From Lentisphaeria bacterium UBA1776 (GTDB lineage Bacteria; Verrucomicrobiota; Lentisphaeria; Victivallales; Victivallaceae): a stretch of DNA of 36,397 nucleotides. Under the pieces are notes generated by a model that did no database searches, was not told the origin of the DNA, and saw only the letters and a program-made list of their open reading frames with translations. Positions 25,720 through 32,993 of this stretch are shown piece by piece (position 1 is the stretch's first letter; each line of letters opens with the position of its first letter). The stretch is from contig DCGO01000146.1 in assembly GCA_002314605.1 (NCBI GenBank), positions 1-36,397 on the forward strand, in the 5' to 3' direction. The translations under genes were made by a program, and so were the position numbers.

Positions 25720-26288
25720 TACTGGAAATCAGCAAATGTAAGATCGTCGTTCTTGAAATCAAGGAAGAAAAATCCGAGGAGAAAATCAAGTCCTTCCACC
25801 GGGTGCAGCGCCACTTCACCGCAGATCAGCGCTCCCACAGATACACTGAACTGCCAGTAGTCACGGGCGCCGTCCCGAGGCAGATAGATCCGGTCATCCG
25901 GGCGGGGAACGCCGCTGAAGGCTTCCCAGTAATTGCGCACCCAGCCGAAAATCCGCTCACGGGTCTGATTTTCCTCGCCGATGCAGATCATCTGCCAGTA
26001 CCATCCCTGCTGGATTCCCCCGCCGTACTGGCGGTTGTAGTCCTTGTACAGCGTGTAGGTCACATCCCCCCAGGCACCACCCACGTTCACAAAACGCGTT
26101 GCCATCAGATTGGCGCAGATGGCCGGTCCCACTCCGATATTCACGGAAAAACAGTCAAAAGCATCCACAATCCGGTTGGGGATATACAATATCAGCCGCT
26201 CTCCCCAGTTTACCGATCCACCCTCTGCAGCGCAAACTCCGCATGCGGCCATGCATGCCAAAACCATGACACAGAAAAACTTTTTCAT
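25719..26288 (-). CDS. Exported protein of unknown family
   Basis: The 189-residue protein has a clear signal peptide (MKKFF, hydrophobic core, cleavage probably near CAAEGG). The mature part is rich in aromatic and small residues with alternating hydrophobicity (for example LILYIPNRIVDAFDCFSVNIG and a repeat of similar hydrophobic strands near the C-terminus), which may suggest a small beta-barrel or beta-rich envelope protein. I do not recognise a named family. ATG 26288 follows GGGGAG. A promoter lies about 40 bp upstream, and it heads the operon with the YkgJ-like and the two phosphohexomutase-like genes. Confidence 0.7.
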   Translation of the reverse strand: MKKFFCVMVLACMAACGVCAAEGGSVNWGERLILYIPNRIVDAFDCFSVNIGVGPAICANLMATRFVNVGGAWGDVTYTLYKDYNRQYGGGIQQGWYWQMICIGEENQTRERIFGWVRNYWEAFSGVPRPDDRIYLPRDGARDYWQFSVSVGALICGEVALHPVEGLDFLLGFFFLDFKNDDLTFADFQ

Positions 26289-26326
26289 CTTCTCCCCTTT
26301 TCCCAATGTTTCAAAACCGACTCTTT

Positions 26327-26354
26327 AAAATACCCAAATCAATGCTTTATGCAA
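26327..26354 (-). promoter_or_regulatory. Promoter for the exported-protein operon
   Basis: On the minus strand TTGCAT (26354-26349), 16 nt, then TATTTT (26332-26327), about 40 bp before ATG 26288. Confidence 0.5.
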
Positions 26355-26363
26355 ACGAAAATT

Positions 26364-26384
26364 GCAAAAAAACTACTTTTTTGC
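26364..26384 (-). terminator. AT-rich hairpin spanning the stop codon of the coiled-coil gene
   Basis: GCAAAAAA (26364-26371) pairs with TTTTTTGC (26377-26384) around a 5-nt loop. The TAG stop (26375-26373 on the minus strand) lies in the loop. The stem is weak and there is only a short U-rich run after it, so termination is uncertain. Confidence 0.35.
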
Positions 26385-26681
26385 CTCGTTATCCGCCACC
26401 TGCTCCTCAACGATCTCGTAATCTCCTGTCATTTCGGCACGCTTGAGATCCAGCTGTTCCGACTGCAGACGGATCATCCTCCGCTGTTCAATGATCAGTT
26501 CCGCCATGGAAGCCTGCATCTTCTTGAGCTGGGCATTGGTGGCGACCAGATTGTTTTCCACCGCCTTGGCGGAATCCACAAATTTCGTATAGAAACGGGA
26601 CAGTTGCGCCACGCCCAGAATAAAAATCACCCATGTGAGCATTGCCCCCACAATCACCCAGATATTCAGTGAATCCAGCAT
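26373..26681 (-). CDS. Small membrane protein with a coiled coil
   Basis: The 102-residue protein starts with one membrane helix (about residues 5-28, around LNIWVIVGAMLTWVIFILG). A long amphipathic, mostly charged coiled coil follows to the C-terminus (repeated Leu/Met/Gln heptads in QLKKMQASMAEL and QSEQLDLKRAEM). No family recognised; it could be a cytoplasmically facing scaffold. ATG 26681 follows GGGAAG; an in-frame extension upstream would run through its promoter. Confidence 0.65.
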   Translation of the reverse strand: MLDSLNIWVIVGAMLTWVIFILGVAQLSRFYTKFVDSAKAVENNLVATNAQLKKMQASMAELIIEQRRMIRLQSEQLDLKRAEMTGDYEIVEEQVADNEAKK

Positions 26682-26730
26682 CTTCCCGTCCTTTCTTCCA
26701 TAAAAAAACGCACCGGCAACAGTCACGCAT

Positions 26731-26759
26731 AATATAGCACGGTACTGGCAAAAATGCAA
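26731..26759 (-). promoter_or_regulatory. Promoter for the small coiled-coil membrane gene
   Basis: On the minus strand TTGCAT (26759-26754), 17 nt, then TATATT (26736-26731). It begins right at the end of the upstream gene (26762), so the coiled-coil gene has its own transcription start. Confidence 0.55.
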
Positions 26760-26761
26760 CT

Positions 26762-28171
26762 TCACATCGGGGGCCGCTGCAGTTGATAAAGCACACTGCG
26801 TCCATATTCCGTCGGCAGAACCAGCCGTCCGCCGAAACGTGCGGCAAAAGGAGCGGGGTCTTCCTCCCGGTGAAGCAGAATCATCGCCCGGTCCGGGAGA
26901 GTATCCACCTTCCGCCGGGGCCCGTCAAACACGCAGTATTCCGCCGGGGCGCCCCGCTGAAGCAGGGCGAAGAGCATACTCCACGGATCGGCCCGGAAAC
27001 TGGCAAAGACCTTCCCGGTCCGGTCCGGATCAAGCTTCAGCACCTCTCCGGCAATCCGTGAGGGCGAGAAGGATTTCTCCATGCAGTACGGGAGAAAATA
27101 GTCATCCTGTTCCGGTCCTCCGCTCAAACGGGAACACACGTTCAAAAAACATGGGCTGGAAGCGGCCCATCCCCAGACGAGCGTCAGCAGAAAAGCCGTC
27201 CATGCCGCCATTTTCCGGCGTTTCGGCGGCAGCACCGCCATCCCGTGCCGGAGCCCCCCAGCCAGAAGGATCACATATACCGGAAAAAGCGGGAAAAAGG
27301 TCCTTGGGAAAGGCGCCACGGAAAAAATCAGCACGACCGCAGAAGCCTGAAGCCAGATAAGTCCCCGGAGGAGCGCCTCTCGGCGCCGGAACCACCGGCG
27401 GCAGACCGCTAAAGAAAGCAGCATGGGAACGGCAAAGGTCACCCCCACCGGCAGCAGCACCGCCACCGCGGCCCTCCCGTGATCGTGCCACCCCTCCCCC
27501 AGTCGGCAGCACCCCAGAAACCGGGGCAGGATCGGGAGGTAGAAAATCCCCAGCATGACAAGCGGGATCCATGCGAAAAACCAGAAATACCCGGTTTTCC
27601 AGAACTTTTTTCCGAAGAAGGGCGCCGCATACAGGACCGCCGCACACAATCCGAGAAGATTGGTGGGGATGGTCCCCACGGCAAGGAAACACCATACCGC
27701 CCACCACGCCAGATCCCGGTACCGCCGGTTCTCCGCCGCATGGCAGGCGGCACGGAGCGCCAGGGCAATCCAGAAAGCGGAGAGCATGTATCCACGGAGG
27801 GCCGTGCCGTAAATGGCAAAGGGGACGGAAAGGATCCACGCAGTCAGCGCGATCCCCAATGGCCACGCCCCCAGACGGCGGCGGAACCCGGCCCAGAGCC
27901 CTCCCGCAGCCGCCAGAGCAGTAAGCATGGGGAAAATCCGCAGAAGGGTATTTTCCGGCGGCACCAGCTGCATCCAATGATGAAGCAGAATGGTGTGGAC
28001 GATCTGATTATTGGGGATCACGTAGTTCCGGCAGATCGCCGCCGCATCGGGAAGGACGGCGAACTGGAGAACCGTGAGCGCCTCATCGAACCACAGGTCC
28101 CTGCCCAAATGCGGCAGAAGCATCAGTGCCGCACCGGCAAGCAGCAGGATTATGGCTAGGCGCTTCAGCAT
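26762..28171 (-). CDS. Polytopic membrane protein, GT39/GT-C-like glycosyltransferase candidate
   Basis: The 469-residue protein has about ten membrane helices. After the first helix comes GRDLWFDEALTVLQF, whose Asp-Glu pair in the first outer loop is the catalytic-loop signature of GT39/GT83-like (ArnT/PMT) transferases. A soluble C-terminal domain of about 90 residues follows the last helix. It would use a polyprenyl-linked sugar outside the inner membrane; the acceptor is unknown. ATG 28171 comes 17 bp after the DUF1015 gene and has a poor ribosome-binding site (AGGA some 13 nt away), so a slightly different start is possible. Confidence 0.6.
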   Translation of the reverse strand: MLKRLAIILLLAGAALMLLPHLGRDLWFDEALTVLQFAVLPDAAAICRNYVIPNNQIVHTILLHHWMQLVPPENTLLRIFPMLTALAAAGGLWAGFRRRLGAWPLGIALTAWILSVPFAIYGTALRGYMLSAFWIALALRAACHAAENRRYRDLAWWAVWCFLAVGTIPTNLLGLCAAVLYAAPFFGKKFWKTGYFWFFAWIPLVMLGIFYLPILPRFLGCCRLGEGWHDHGRAAVAVLLPVGVTFAVPMLLSLAVCRRWFRRREALLRGLIWLQASAVVLIFSVAPFPRTFFPLFPVYVILLAGGLRHGMAVLPPKRRKMAAWTAFLLTLVWGWAASSPCFLNVCSRLSGGPEQDDYFLPYCMEKSFSPSRIAGEVLKLDPDRTGKVFASFRADPWSMLFALLQRGAPAEYCVFDGPRRKVDTLPDRAMILLHREEDPAPFAARFGGRLVLPTEYGRSVLYQLQRPPM

Positions 28172-28188
28172 CTGCGCAAGGGGTCCTG

Positions 28189-29418
28189 TCAGAAATTGTG
28201 GGACACCAGACCGTCCCGCAGTTTCGGCTCGAACCAGGTGGATTTAGGCGGCATGATCTCGCCTGCATCGGCAATATCCATCAGCTGCTGAACACTGGTG
28301 GGATACATGGAAAACGCCACCTTGCACTCCCCGGAATTCACCCGCTTCTCCAGCTCCGCCGTGCCGCGGATGCCGCCCACGAAATCAATATCCTTGCTGG
28401 TCCGGGGATCGGCGATCCCCAGGAGCGGCGCAAGCACATTGTCCTGCAGGACACTCACGTCCAGCCGGGAAATGACGTCCAAACTGGCGGTGGAAAATTT
28501 CGGGGTCAGCAGATACCATGCGTGATCGAGGTACATCTTGAAGGTCCCCGGCTTCTCCGCCCGGCCGTCGACGGCGGGGGTCACGGTGAATTTCTCTTCC
28601 AGTGCGGTTTTGAAAGCCTCCGGAGTCCGGCCCTTCAGGGTTTTCACGACCCGGTTGTAGGAAAGGATGGCCAGCTGACCCGCCGGGAACGCCACAGCGA
28701 GGAAGAAATTGTAGTCTTCGGTGCCGTTGTGACGGGGATTTTTGGGAGCGCATTCCGCCGCAGTCCGGGCGGCGGCGGCACTCCGGTGATGACCGTCGGC
28801 GATGTAGAATGCCGGGAGTTTCTCGTACATCTTTTCCAGTTTCGCACTGTCCTCACAGGAAAGACGCCAGAGAGTGTGGCGGATCCCGTCGGGGGCGGTA
28901 AAGTCGAAGAGGGCCGGCGCCTTGGCCCGGTCGGCCACAAAATCGTCGATCTCGGGGGTGTCCTTGTATGTGAAGAACGCCGGACCGGTGTGGGACCGGA
29001 GTTCCATCACATGACGGGTCCGGTCATCTTCCTTGTCCTGACGGGTCTTTTCGTGCTTCTTGATGATCCCTTTGCGGTAATCTTCCGCCGAAGCGGCGCC
29101 CACCACGCCGGTCTGAACGTGACTGCCCATCTGCTGACGGTAGATATAGAGATGGCGCTCCTCATCCAGCTTGAGGGGAGCGATCTCGCAGAGGTGTCTG
29201 AAGGCCTTGCGGGCCTGGGCATACACCCGTTCGTCGTGGAGGTCGATCCCGGGTTCCAGGTCGATCTCCGGGCGGGAGACGTGGAGAAAACTGTAGAGGT
29301 TGCCGTCGGCGAGGGCGGCGGCCTCCTCGGTATTGACCACATCGTAGGGAACGGCGGAAACCCTGTCGCAAAGTTCCACCGGCGGAAGCAGTCCGCGGAA
29401 AGCAGTGAATTTCGGCAT
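28189..29418 (-). CDS. DUF1015-family protein
   Basis: The 409-residue soluble protein opens FTAFRGLLPPVELCDRVSAVPYDVVNTEEA and has the strongly conserved FYIADGHHRSAAAARTA segment, both marks of DUF1015. The family is widespread in bacteria and archaea and its reaction is not established; the DGHHR motif is reminiscent of ParB-like folds, but I would not assign a function. Length is normal. It starts 15 bp after the yceD stop, with AAGGAG near 29430. In other genomes it often sits near serine-pathway genes, which are not seen here. Confidence 0.85.
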   Translation of the reverse strand: MPKFTAFRGLLPPVELCDRVSAVPYDVVNTEEAAALADGNLYSFLHVSRPEIDLEPGIDLHDERVYAQARKAFRHLCEIAPLKLDEERHLYIYRQQMGSHVQTGVVGAASAEDYRKGIIKKHEKTRQDKEDDRTRHVMELRSHTGPAFFTYKDTPEIDDFVADRAKAPALFDFTAPDGIRHTLWRLSCEDSAKLEKMYEKLPAFYIADGHHRSAAAARTAAECAPKNPRHNGTEDYNFFLAVAFPAGQLAILSYNRVVKTLKGRTPEAFKTALEEKFTVTPAVDGRAEKPGTFKMYLDHAWYLLTPKFSTASLDVISRLDVSVLQDNVLAPLLGIADPRTSKDIDFVGGIRGTAELEKRVNSGECKVAFSMYPTSVQQLMDIADAGEIMPPKSTWFEPKLRDGLVSHNF

Positions 29419-29433
29419 GATAATACTCCTTGG

Positions 29434-29925
29434 TTATTTTTTGAGTTTGATATTCAGCTGATCCAGGGCCGCCCAGCGGAGATCCCCCGCAGGCAGACCG
29501 GATTCACTTTTCAGACTGCATCGGCAGGATTTTCTGTTCAGGTCGGCACCGCATTTTGGACACAGACCTTTGCAGTCTTCCGAACAGAGGAGATTGTAGG
29601 GAAGCACCAGCAACGCCTCCTCACGGATCTCCTCAAAAATCTCCACCGCCTCGGTTTCCGGACGGTCCAGCTGGATGGTGAAATCATCCACTTTGATCTC
29701 CCGTTCCACCGGAGCCAGACACCGGCCGCACTCCCCGGAAATCCTGTAATGAAGAGAACCCGTGACAATGATCCCCCCGGACAGCAGCTGCGCGCTGATT
29801 CTGTAATGCATGGGAGAGGCGATCTCGAACGTGGCACCCTTCCCCAGATCCAGCGCCTCCGCCGGAACCTCCCCCTCCAGCGAAACCGGCGCTTTCTCCA
29901 GCCGGGCAAGATGCAGCGTGATCAT
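29434..29925 (-). CDS. yceD: YceD/DUF177-family protein
   Basis: The 163-residue protein matches DUF177/YceD, involved in 23S rRNA accumulation and plastid/bacterial 50S assembly. Conserved features are GECGRCLAPV near the middle and the zinc-like Cys cluster LLCSEDCKGLCPKCGADLN followed by CRC near the C-terminus. In most bacteria rpmF (L32) follows; here a DUF1015 gene follows and no rpmF is seen. ATG 29925 overlaps the coaD stop by 4 bp and has an AGGGGAAG ribosome-binding site. Confidence 0.88.
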   Translation of the reverse strand: MITLHLARLEKAPVSLEGEVPAEALDLGKGATFEIASPMHYRISAQLLSGGIIVTGSLHYRISGECGRCLAPVEREIKVDDFTIQLDRPETEAVEIFEEIREEALLVLPYNLLCSEDCKGLCPKCGADLNRKSCRCSLKSESGLPAGDLRWAALDQLNIKLKK

Positions 29926-30428
29926 ATCTTCCCCTGTTCAGCAGTTTTTCCGGCCCGGAGTTTCTCCCGGACCGCCGCCGCCACCGGAACCGGCAGACAA
30001 TGCTCAAAATGCCCGCCAAGCTGTGCCACTTCCTTCACCAGATGGGAACTGATGAAGCTGGTGCCTTCACTCGGCATCATGAACACGGTCTCGCAGGAGG
30101 CATCCATACTGCGGTTCATCAGCGCCATCTGCAGCTCGTTTTCAAAATCGGAAAATGCCCGCAGGCCACGGAGAATGGCCTGAATCTGGTAACGCTTCAC
30201 GGCCTCCACCAGAAGCCCCTCAAAAAAAACCACTTCCACATTCTCAAGGTGCCGGCAGCACATCTGAATCAGGTCCCTCCGCTCCTCCAAAGTGAACATG
30301 GGAGATTTTCCGGAATTGACGGCCACGGCCACCACCACCTTGTCAAAGAGCCTCGAGGCCCGCTGCACCAGATCGAGGTGCCCGTTGGTGAACGGGTCGA
30401 AACTGCCCGGATACATGATTCTTTTCAT
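29922..30428 (-). CDS. coaD: Phosphopantetheine adenylyltransferase
   Basis: The 168-residue enzyme makes dephospho-CoA from 4'-phosphopantetheine and ATP. Motifs: MYPGSFDPFTNGHLDLV with the nucleotide-binding (T/H)xGH His17, the RGLRAFSDFENELQMALMNR substrate block and SEGTSFISSHLVKEVA (ISSTxVR-like). ATG 30428 follows AAGG at 8 nt; an upstream in-frame extension would run through the promoter. It is the first gene of a coaD-yceD-DUF1015 run. The product feeds CoA used by AcpS, encoded on the other side. Confidence 0.94.
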   Translation of the reverse strand: MKRIMYPGSFDPFTNGHLDLVQRASRLFDKVVVAVAVNSGKSPMFTLEERRDLIQMCCRHLENVEVVFFEGLLVEAVKRYQIQAILRGLRAFSDFENELQMALMNRSMDASCETVFMMPSEGTSFISSHLVKEVAQLGGHFEHCLPVPVAAAVREKLRAGKTAEQGKI

Positions 30429-30461
30429 CACAAAAACCTTGACTTTCCGGGAAAACCCGGG

Positions 30462-30489
30462 TTGACTTTTCGATTTCATACTATACATT
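30462..30489 (+). promoter_or_regulatory. ribF promoter, overlapping the divergent coaD promoter
   Basis: TTGACT (30462-30467), 16 nt, TACATT (30484-30489). Its -10 box overlaps the -10 box of the coaD promoter by 2 bp. The perfect 10-bp palindrome AACCCGGGTT (30454-30463) touches the -35 box. Confidence 0.45.
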
Positions 30490-30508
30490 GATAGCGCGAA
30501 TTTTTCAA
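30480..30508 (-). promoter_or_regulatory. coaD promoter
   Basis: On the minus strand TTGAAA (30508-30503), 17 nt, TATAGT (30485-30480), about 50 bp before the coaD ATG. Confidence 0.55.
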
Positions 30509-30535
30509 TGGGACTGTTTTTATTTTTTGTGACCA

Positions 30536-31453
30536 ATGTTTCAGGACAGAGAACTTTTCGGGCAGCGGGTCGTATTCGGCATCGGTGTCTTTGACGGCGT
30601 TCACAGGGGACACCGGAAACTGCTGCAGGCAGCCGTCGCGCTGGCGGAGGAACTTGAAGCGATACCGGCGGCCCTCACCTTCGCCCCCCATCCCAGGCAG
30701 GTGCTGAACCCCGGGAACCCGCCTCCCCTTCTGATCCCGGAATCCGAACGGATGAGACTGCTGCGGCAGTTCGGGATGAAAAGCGTGTCAATCATCCCCT
30801 TCACCCGGAAACTGGCCGCCATGCAGCCTGCTGAATTTCTGAATACGCTGACGGCTTTTTCTGGAACATTGTGCGGGATCTGCGTCGGAGCCAACTGGCA
30901 TTTCGGAGCCCACGCCTCCGGAGGCGCCGCCGAACTGGAAAAATTTGCCGCCGAACGGAAAATCCGGTTCATCCCGGTCCCGGAAGAGCGCCTGGATGAC
31001 ACCGTGATTTCCAGCACCGCCATCCGGCGGGCCGTGGCGGCGGGGCGCTTGAGCGAGGCGGAAGCCATGCTGGGCCGTCCCTACCGCCTCACCGGGACGG
31101 TGGTAAAGGGATACCGTGCCGCCACCTGCGATCTGGGGCGGCCCACCGCCAATCTGGTTCCGGACGAGGGGATCCTGCCGCCGGACGGGGTTTATGCCGC
31201 CAGAGTCTTCACTCCGGACGGGAAACGGTATCCCGCGGCGGCAAATCTGGGATTTTCGCCCACCTACCGGCGGGCGGATGAAGAACGGCGGCTGGAACTG
31301 CATCTTCTGGATTTTTCCGGCCCGCTGTACGATCAGGAGATCAGCGTGGAACTGGTAAAAAATCTGCGCCCGGAACGGGCGTTCCCCAATACGGATGCTC
31401 TGCGTCAGCAGATCGAAAAAGACATTGCCGAAATACGAAAGATCCAATTATGA
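30536..31453 (+). CDS. ribF: Bifunctional riboflavin kinase/FAD synthetase
   Basis: The 305-residue protein converts riboflavin to FMN and FAD. The N-terminal FAD synthetase domain has GVFDGVHRGHRKLL (GxHxGH-like nucleotide site) and VISSTAIRRAV. The C-terminal riboflavin kinase domain has the diagnostic GRPTANL near residue 200 and ends with ELVKNLRPERAFPNTDAL. ATG 30536 has no Shine-Dalgarno-like sequence in the T-rich 20 bp before it; translation may be SD-independent. The stop overlaps the next gene's ATG (ATGA). Confidence 0.93.
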   Translation: MFQDRELFGQRVVFGIGVFDGVHRGHRKLLQAAVALAEELEAIPAALTFAPHPRQVLNPGNPPPLLIPESERMRLLRQFGMKSVSIIPFTRKLAAMQPAEFLNTLTAFSGTLCGICVGANWHFGAHASGGAAELEKFAAERKIRFIPVPEERLDDTVISSTAIRRAVAAGRLSEAEAMLGRPYRLTGTVVKGYRAATCDLGRPTANLVPDEGILPPDGVYAARVFTPDGKRYPAAANLGFSPTYRRADEERRLELHLLDFSGPLYDQEISVELVKNLRPERAFPNTDALRQQIEKDIAEIRKIQL

Positions 31454-32397
31454 CAGAACCTGGCAAAACTTATCTGGCTTCAGACCTGGCCGCAGAACTG
31501 GCCATCCCCCGGACCACCGTCAATGACTGGCTCCGGATCTATGCACCCTACCTCGAATCTGAACTCCGGGGCAAGCGGAAAGCCTATCCGGAACGGACTT
31601 TGAACATCCTCCGGGAGATCCGGGAAATGCGGGACGGAGGCCAGTCCCAGAGTGCCATCGAGCAGGTTCTGGCGGACCGTTACGGCATCCGTCCGGAACC
31701 GGTGCCTCAGGTCACGGCGGAGCCGGAAGAACCCGCCCCGGAAGCGGCGCCACAGGTTCAGGAGAAAGCCCCCTCTCCGGAAGCGCTGGTCCGGCAGGAC
31801 CCGGAATTGAAGGAACTTTTTCTCCGGATGATGGAGCAGGAACAACTCCGGCAGAATCTGGCCCGCCGGAGTTCCCGGCGGCTCCTGTTGGGAATTCTGC
31901 TGGTAATGCTGCTCCTTGCAGGAACTCTGGCGGCGGCCGTCTGGTTCCTCGGGACCCGTCTCGTCCGGTCGGAAAATCTGGCGGCGGAGCGTCAGGTCAC
32001 GGCGGAACGGGCCATGGATGCGGCGGCAAAGCGCCTCGAGGAGGTCCGCGACCTGCAGACCCGTTCCCAAAAAGATGCGGCCCGGCATGCCGAAGAATTG
32101 AAGCGTATGGCCGACACCCTCGATCTGGCCCGAAAGGACTACCGGCTGTCGGAATCCCGGCTCAAAAAAGAGCTTGCAGAGCAGAAAAAAGCCGCCGACA
32201 AGGCTCTGGAGGAAATGCGCCGGACCTCCGACGGCAAACGTCAGGCAGAAATGGCCGAACTCAAACGGGCCTTTGCGGAAAGCCAGCAGGCACTGCTGAA
32301 ACAGTATGCCGAAGCTATGCGGGAAAAGGACCGCCCCGCGAAAGATGTTCCGCCTGCAAAACCGGAAAACAAACCGGAAAATAAACCGGAGAAATGA
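31450..32397 (+). CDS. Membrane-anchored MerR-like HTH protein with extracytoplasmic coiled coil
   Basis: The 315-residue protein has an unusual layout. Residues about 8-75 look like a MerR-type winged helix domain (LASDLAAELAIPRTTVNDWLR, then an Arg/Lys turn and a second helix). A Pro/Glu-rich linker (about 80-110) follows, then a positively charged stretch (ARRSSRR) before a single membrane helix at about 145-168. Residues about 175-300 are a long Ala/Glu/Lys-rich coiled coil, and the tail is Pro/Lys-rich. The positive-inside charge puts the HTH in the cytosol. Family not recognised. It is coupled to ribF by ATGA and lies 4 bp before acpS. Confidence 0.6.
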   Translation: MTEPGKTYLASDLAAELAIPRTTVNDWLRIYAPYLESELRGKRKAYPERTLNILREIREMRDGGQSQSAIEQVLADRYGIRPEPVPQVTAEPEEPAPEAAPQVQEKAPSPEALVRQDPELKELFLRMMEQEQLRQNLARRSSRRLLLGILLVMLLLAGTLAAAVWFLGTRLVRSENLAAERQVTAERAMDAAAKRLEEVRDLQTRSQKDAARHAEELKRMADTLDLARKDYRLSESRLKKELAEQKKAADKALEEMRRTSDGKRQAEMAELKRAFAESQQALLKQYAEAMREKDRPAKDVPPAKPENKPENKPEK

Positions 32398-32401
32398 TCT
32401 C

Positions 32402-32779
32402 ATGATCTGCGGCATTGGAACAGATATTGTGGAGATCCCGCGGATCAGCGGTATGGTCCGGCGGCTCGGAGACACGTTCCTTGAACGGGCCTTCACCGCC
32501 GCCGAACGGCGGGAAGCCGCTCTCCGAAAGGACCCCTCCGGATATTACTCCGGCCGCTGGGCCGCCAAGGAGGCCGCAGCAAAAGCCCTCGGGTGCGGCA
32601 TCGGAGCCGGCTGTTCCCTGACGGATATTGAAATTCTGGACGACCCCGCCGGAAAGCCAGTCATGACCCTCTCCGGAAATGCGGCAGAAACCCTGACATC
32701 TCAGGGAGGCAAAACCCTCTTCGTCTCCATCTCTCACGAAAAAGACTACGCGACAGGCTTCGTGGTGATCGAAAAATGA
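32402..32779 (+). CDS. acpS: Holo-[acyl-carrier-protein] synthase
   Basis: The 125-residue protein attaches 4'-phosphopantetheine from CoA to ACP. It starts MICGIGTDIVEI with the Mg-binding Asp8, has WAAKEAAAKALG with the second ligand Glu, and ends with the ISHEKDYA substrate motif, all typical of AcpS. Length is normal. ATG 32402 follows GGAGA within the end of the previous gene; a longer in-frame extension would run through that gene. The 214-bp gap to rpsB (32780-32993) holds the rpsB promoter. Confidence 0.93.
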   Translation: MICGIGTDIVEIPRISGMVRRLGDTFLERAFTAAERREAALRKDPSGYYSGRWAAKEAAAKALGCGIGAGCSLTDIEILDDPAGKPVMTLSGNAAETLTSQGGKTLFVSISHEKDYATGFVVIEK

Positions 32780-32873
32780 GCGGGGCGGCTAATCCCCAAG
32801 ATGTCAAGTAAAAAACTGCCGGAGCAAAAACCCGCAACGGCAGGAAAGAACCGCGGAAACCGTACATTGAGAC

Positions 32874-32901
32874 TTGAATTTCCGCAAAAACGATGTATAT
32901 T
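32874..32901 (+). promoter_or_regulatory. rpsB-tsf promoter
   Basis: TTGAAT (32874-32879), 16 nt, TATATT (32896-32901). The 5' leader to ATG 32994 is about 85 nt and could carry S2 autoregulation, as in E. coli; a GGCG/CGCC hairpin lies at about 32951-32972, but I see no firm match to a known S2 leader. Confidence 0.55.
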
Positions 32902-32993
32902 AGTGAGATACGACCATAAAACATGGCCGGGAAACAAACAACCAAATCAAGGCGTTTGCAGAAAAAGCGCCGCAAAGAGAAGGAGTGCCGAAA

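Noticed and set aside
28126..30183. Long plus-strand frame opposite DUF1015, yceD and coaD
   Set aside because: Shadow of three recognised minus-strand genes.
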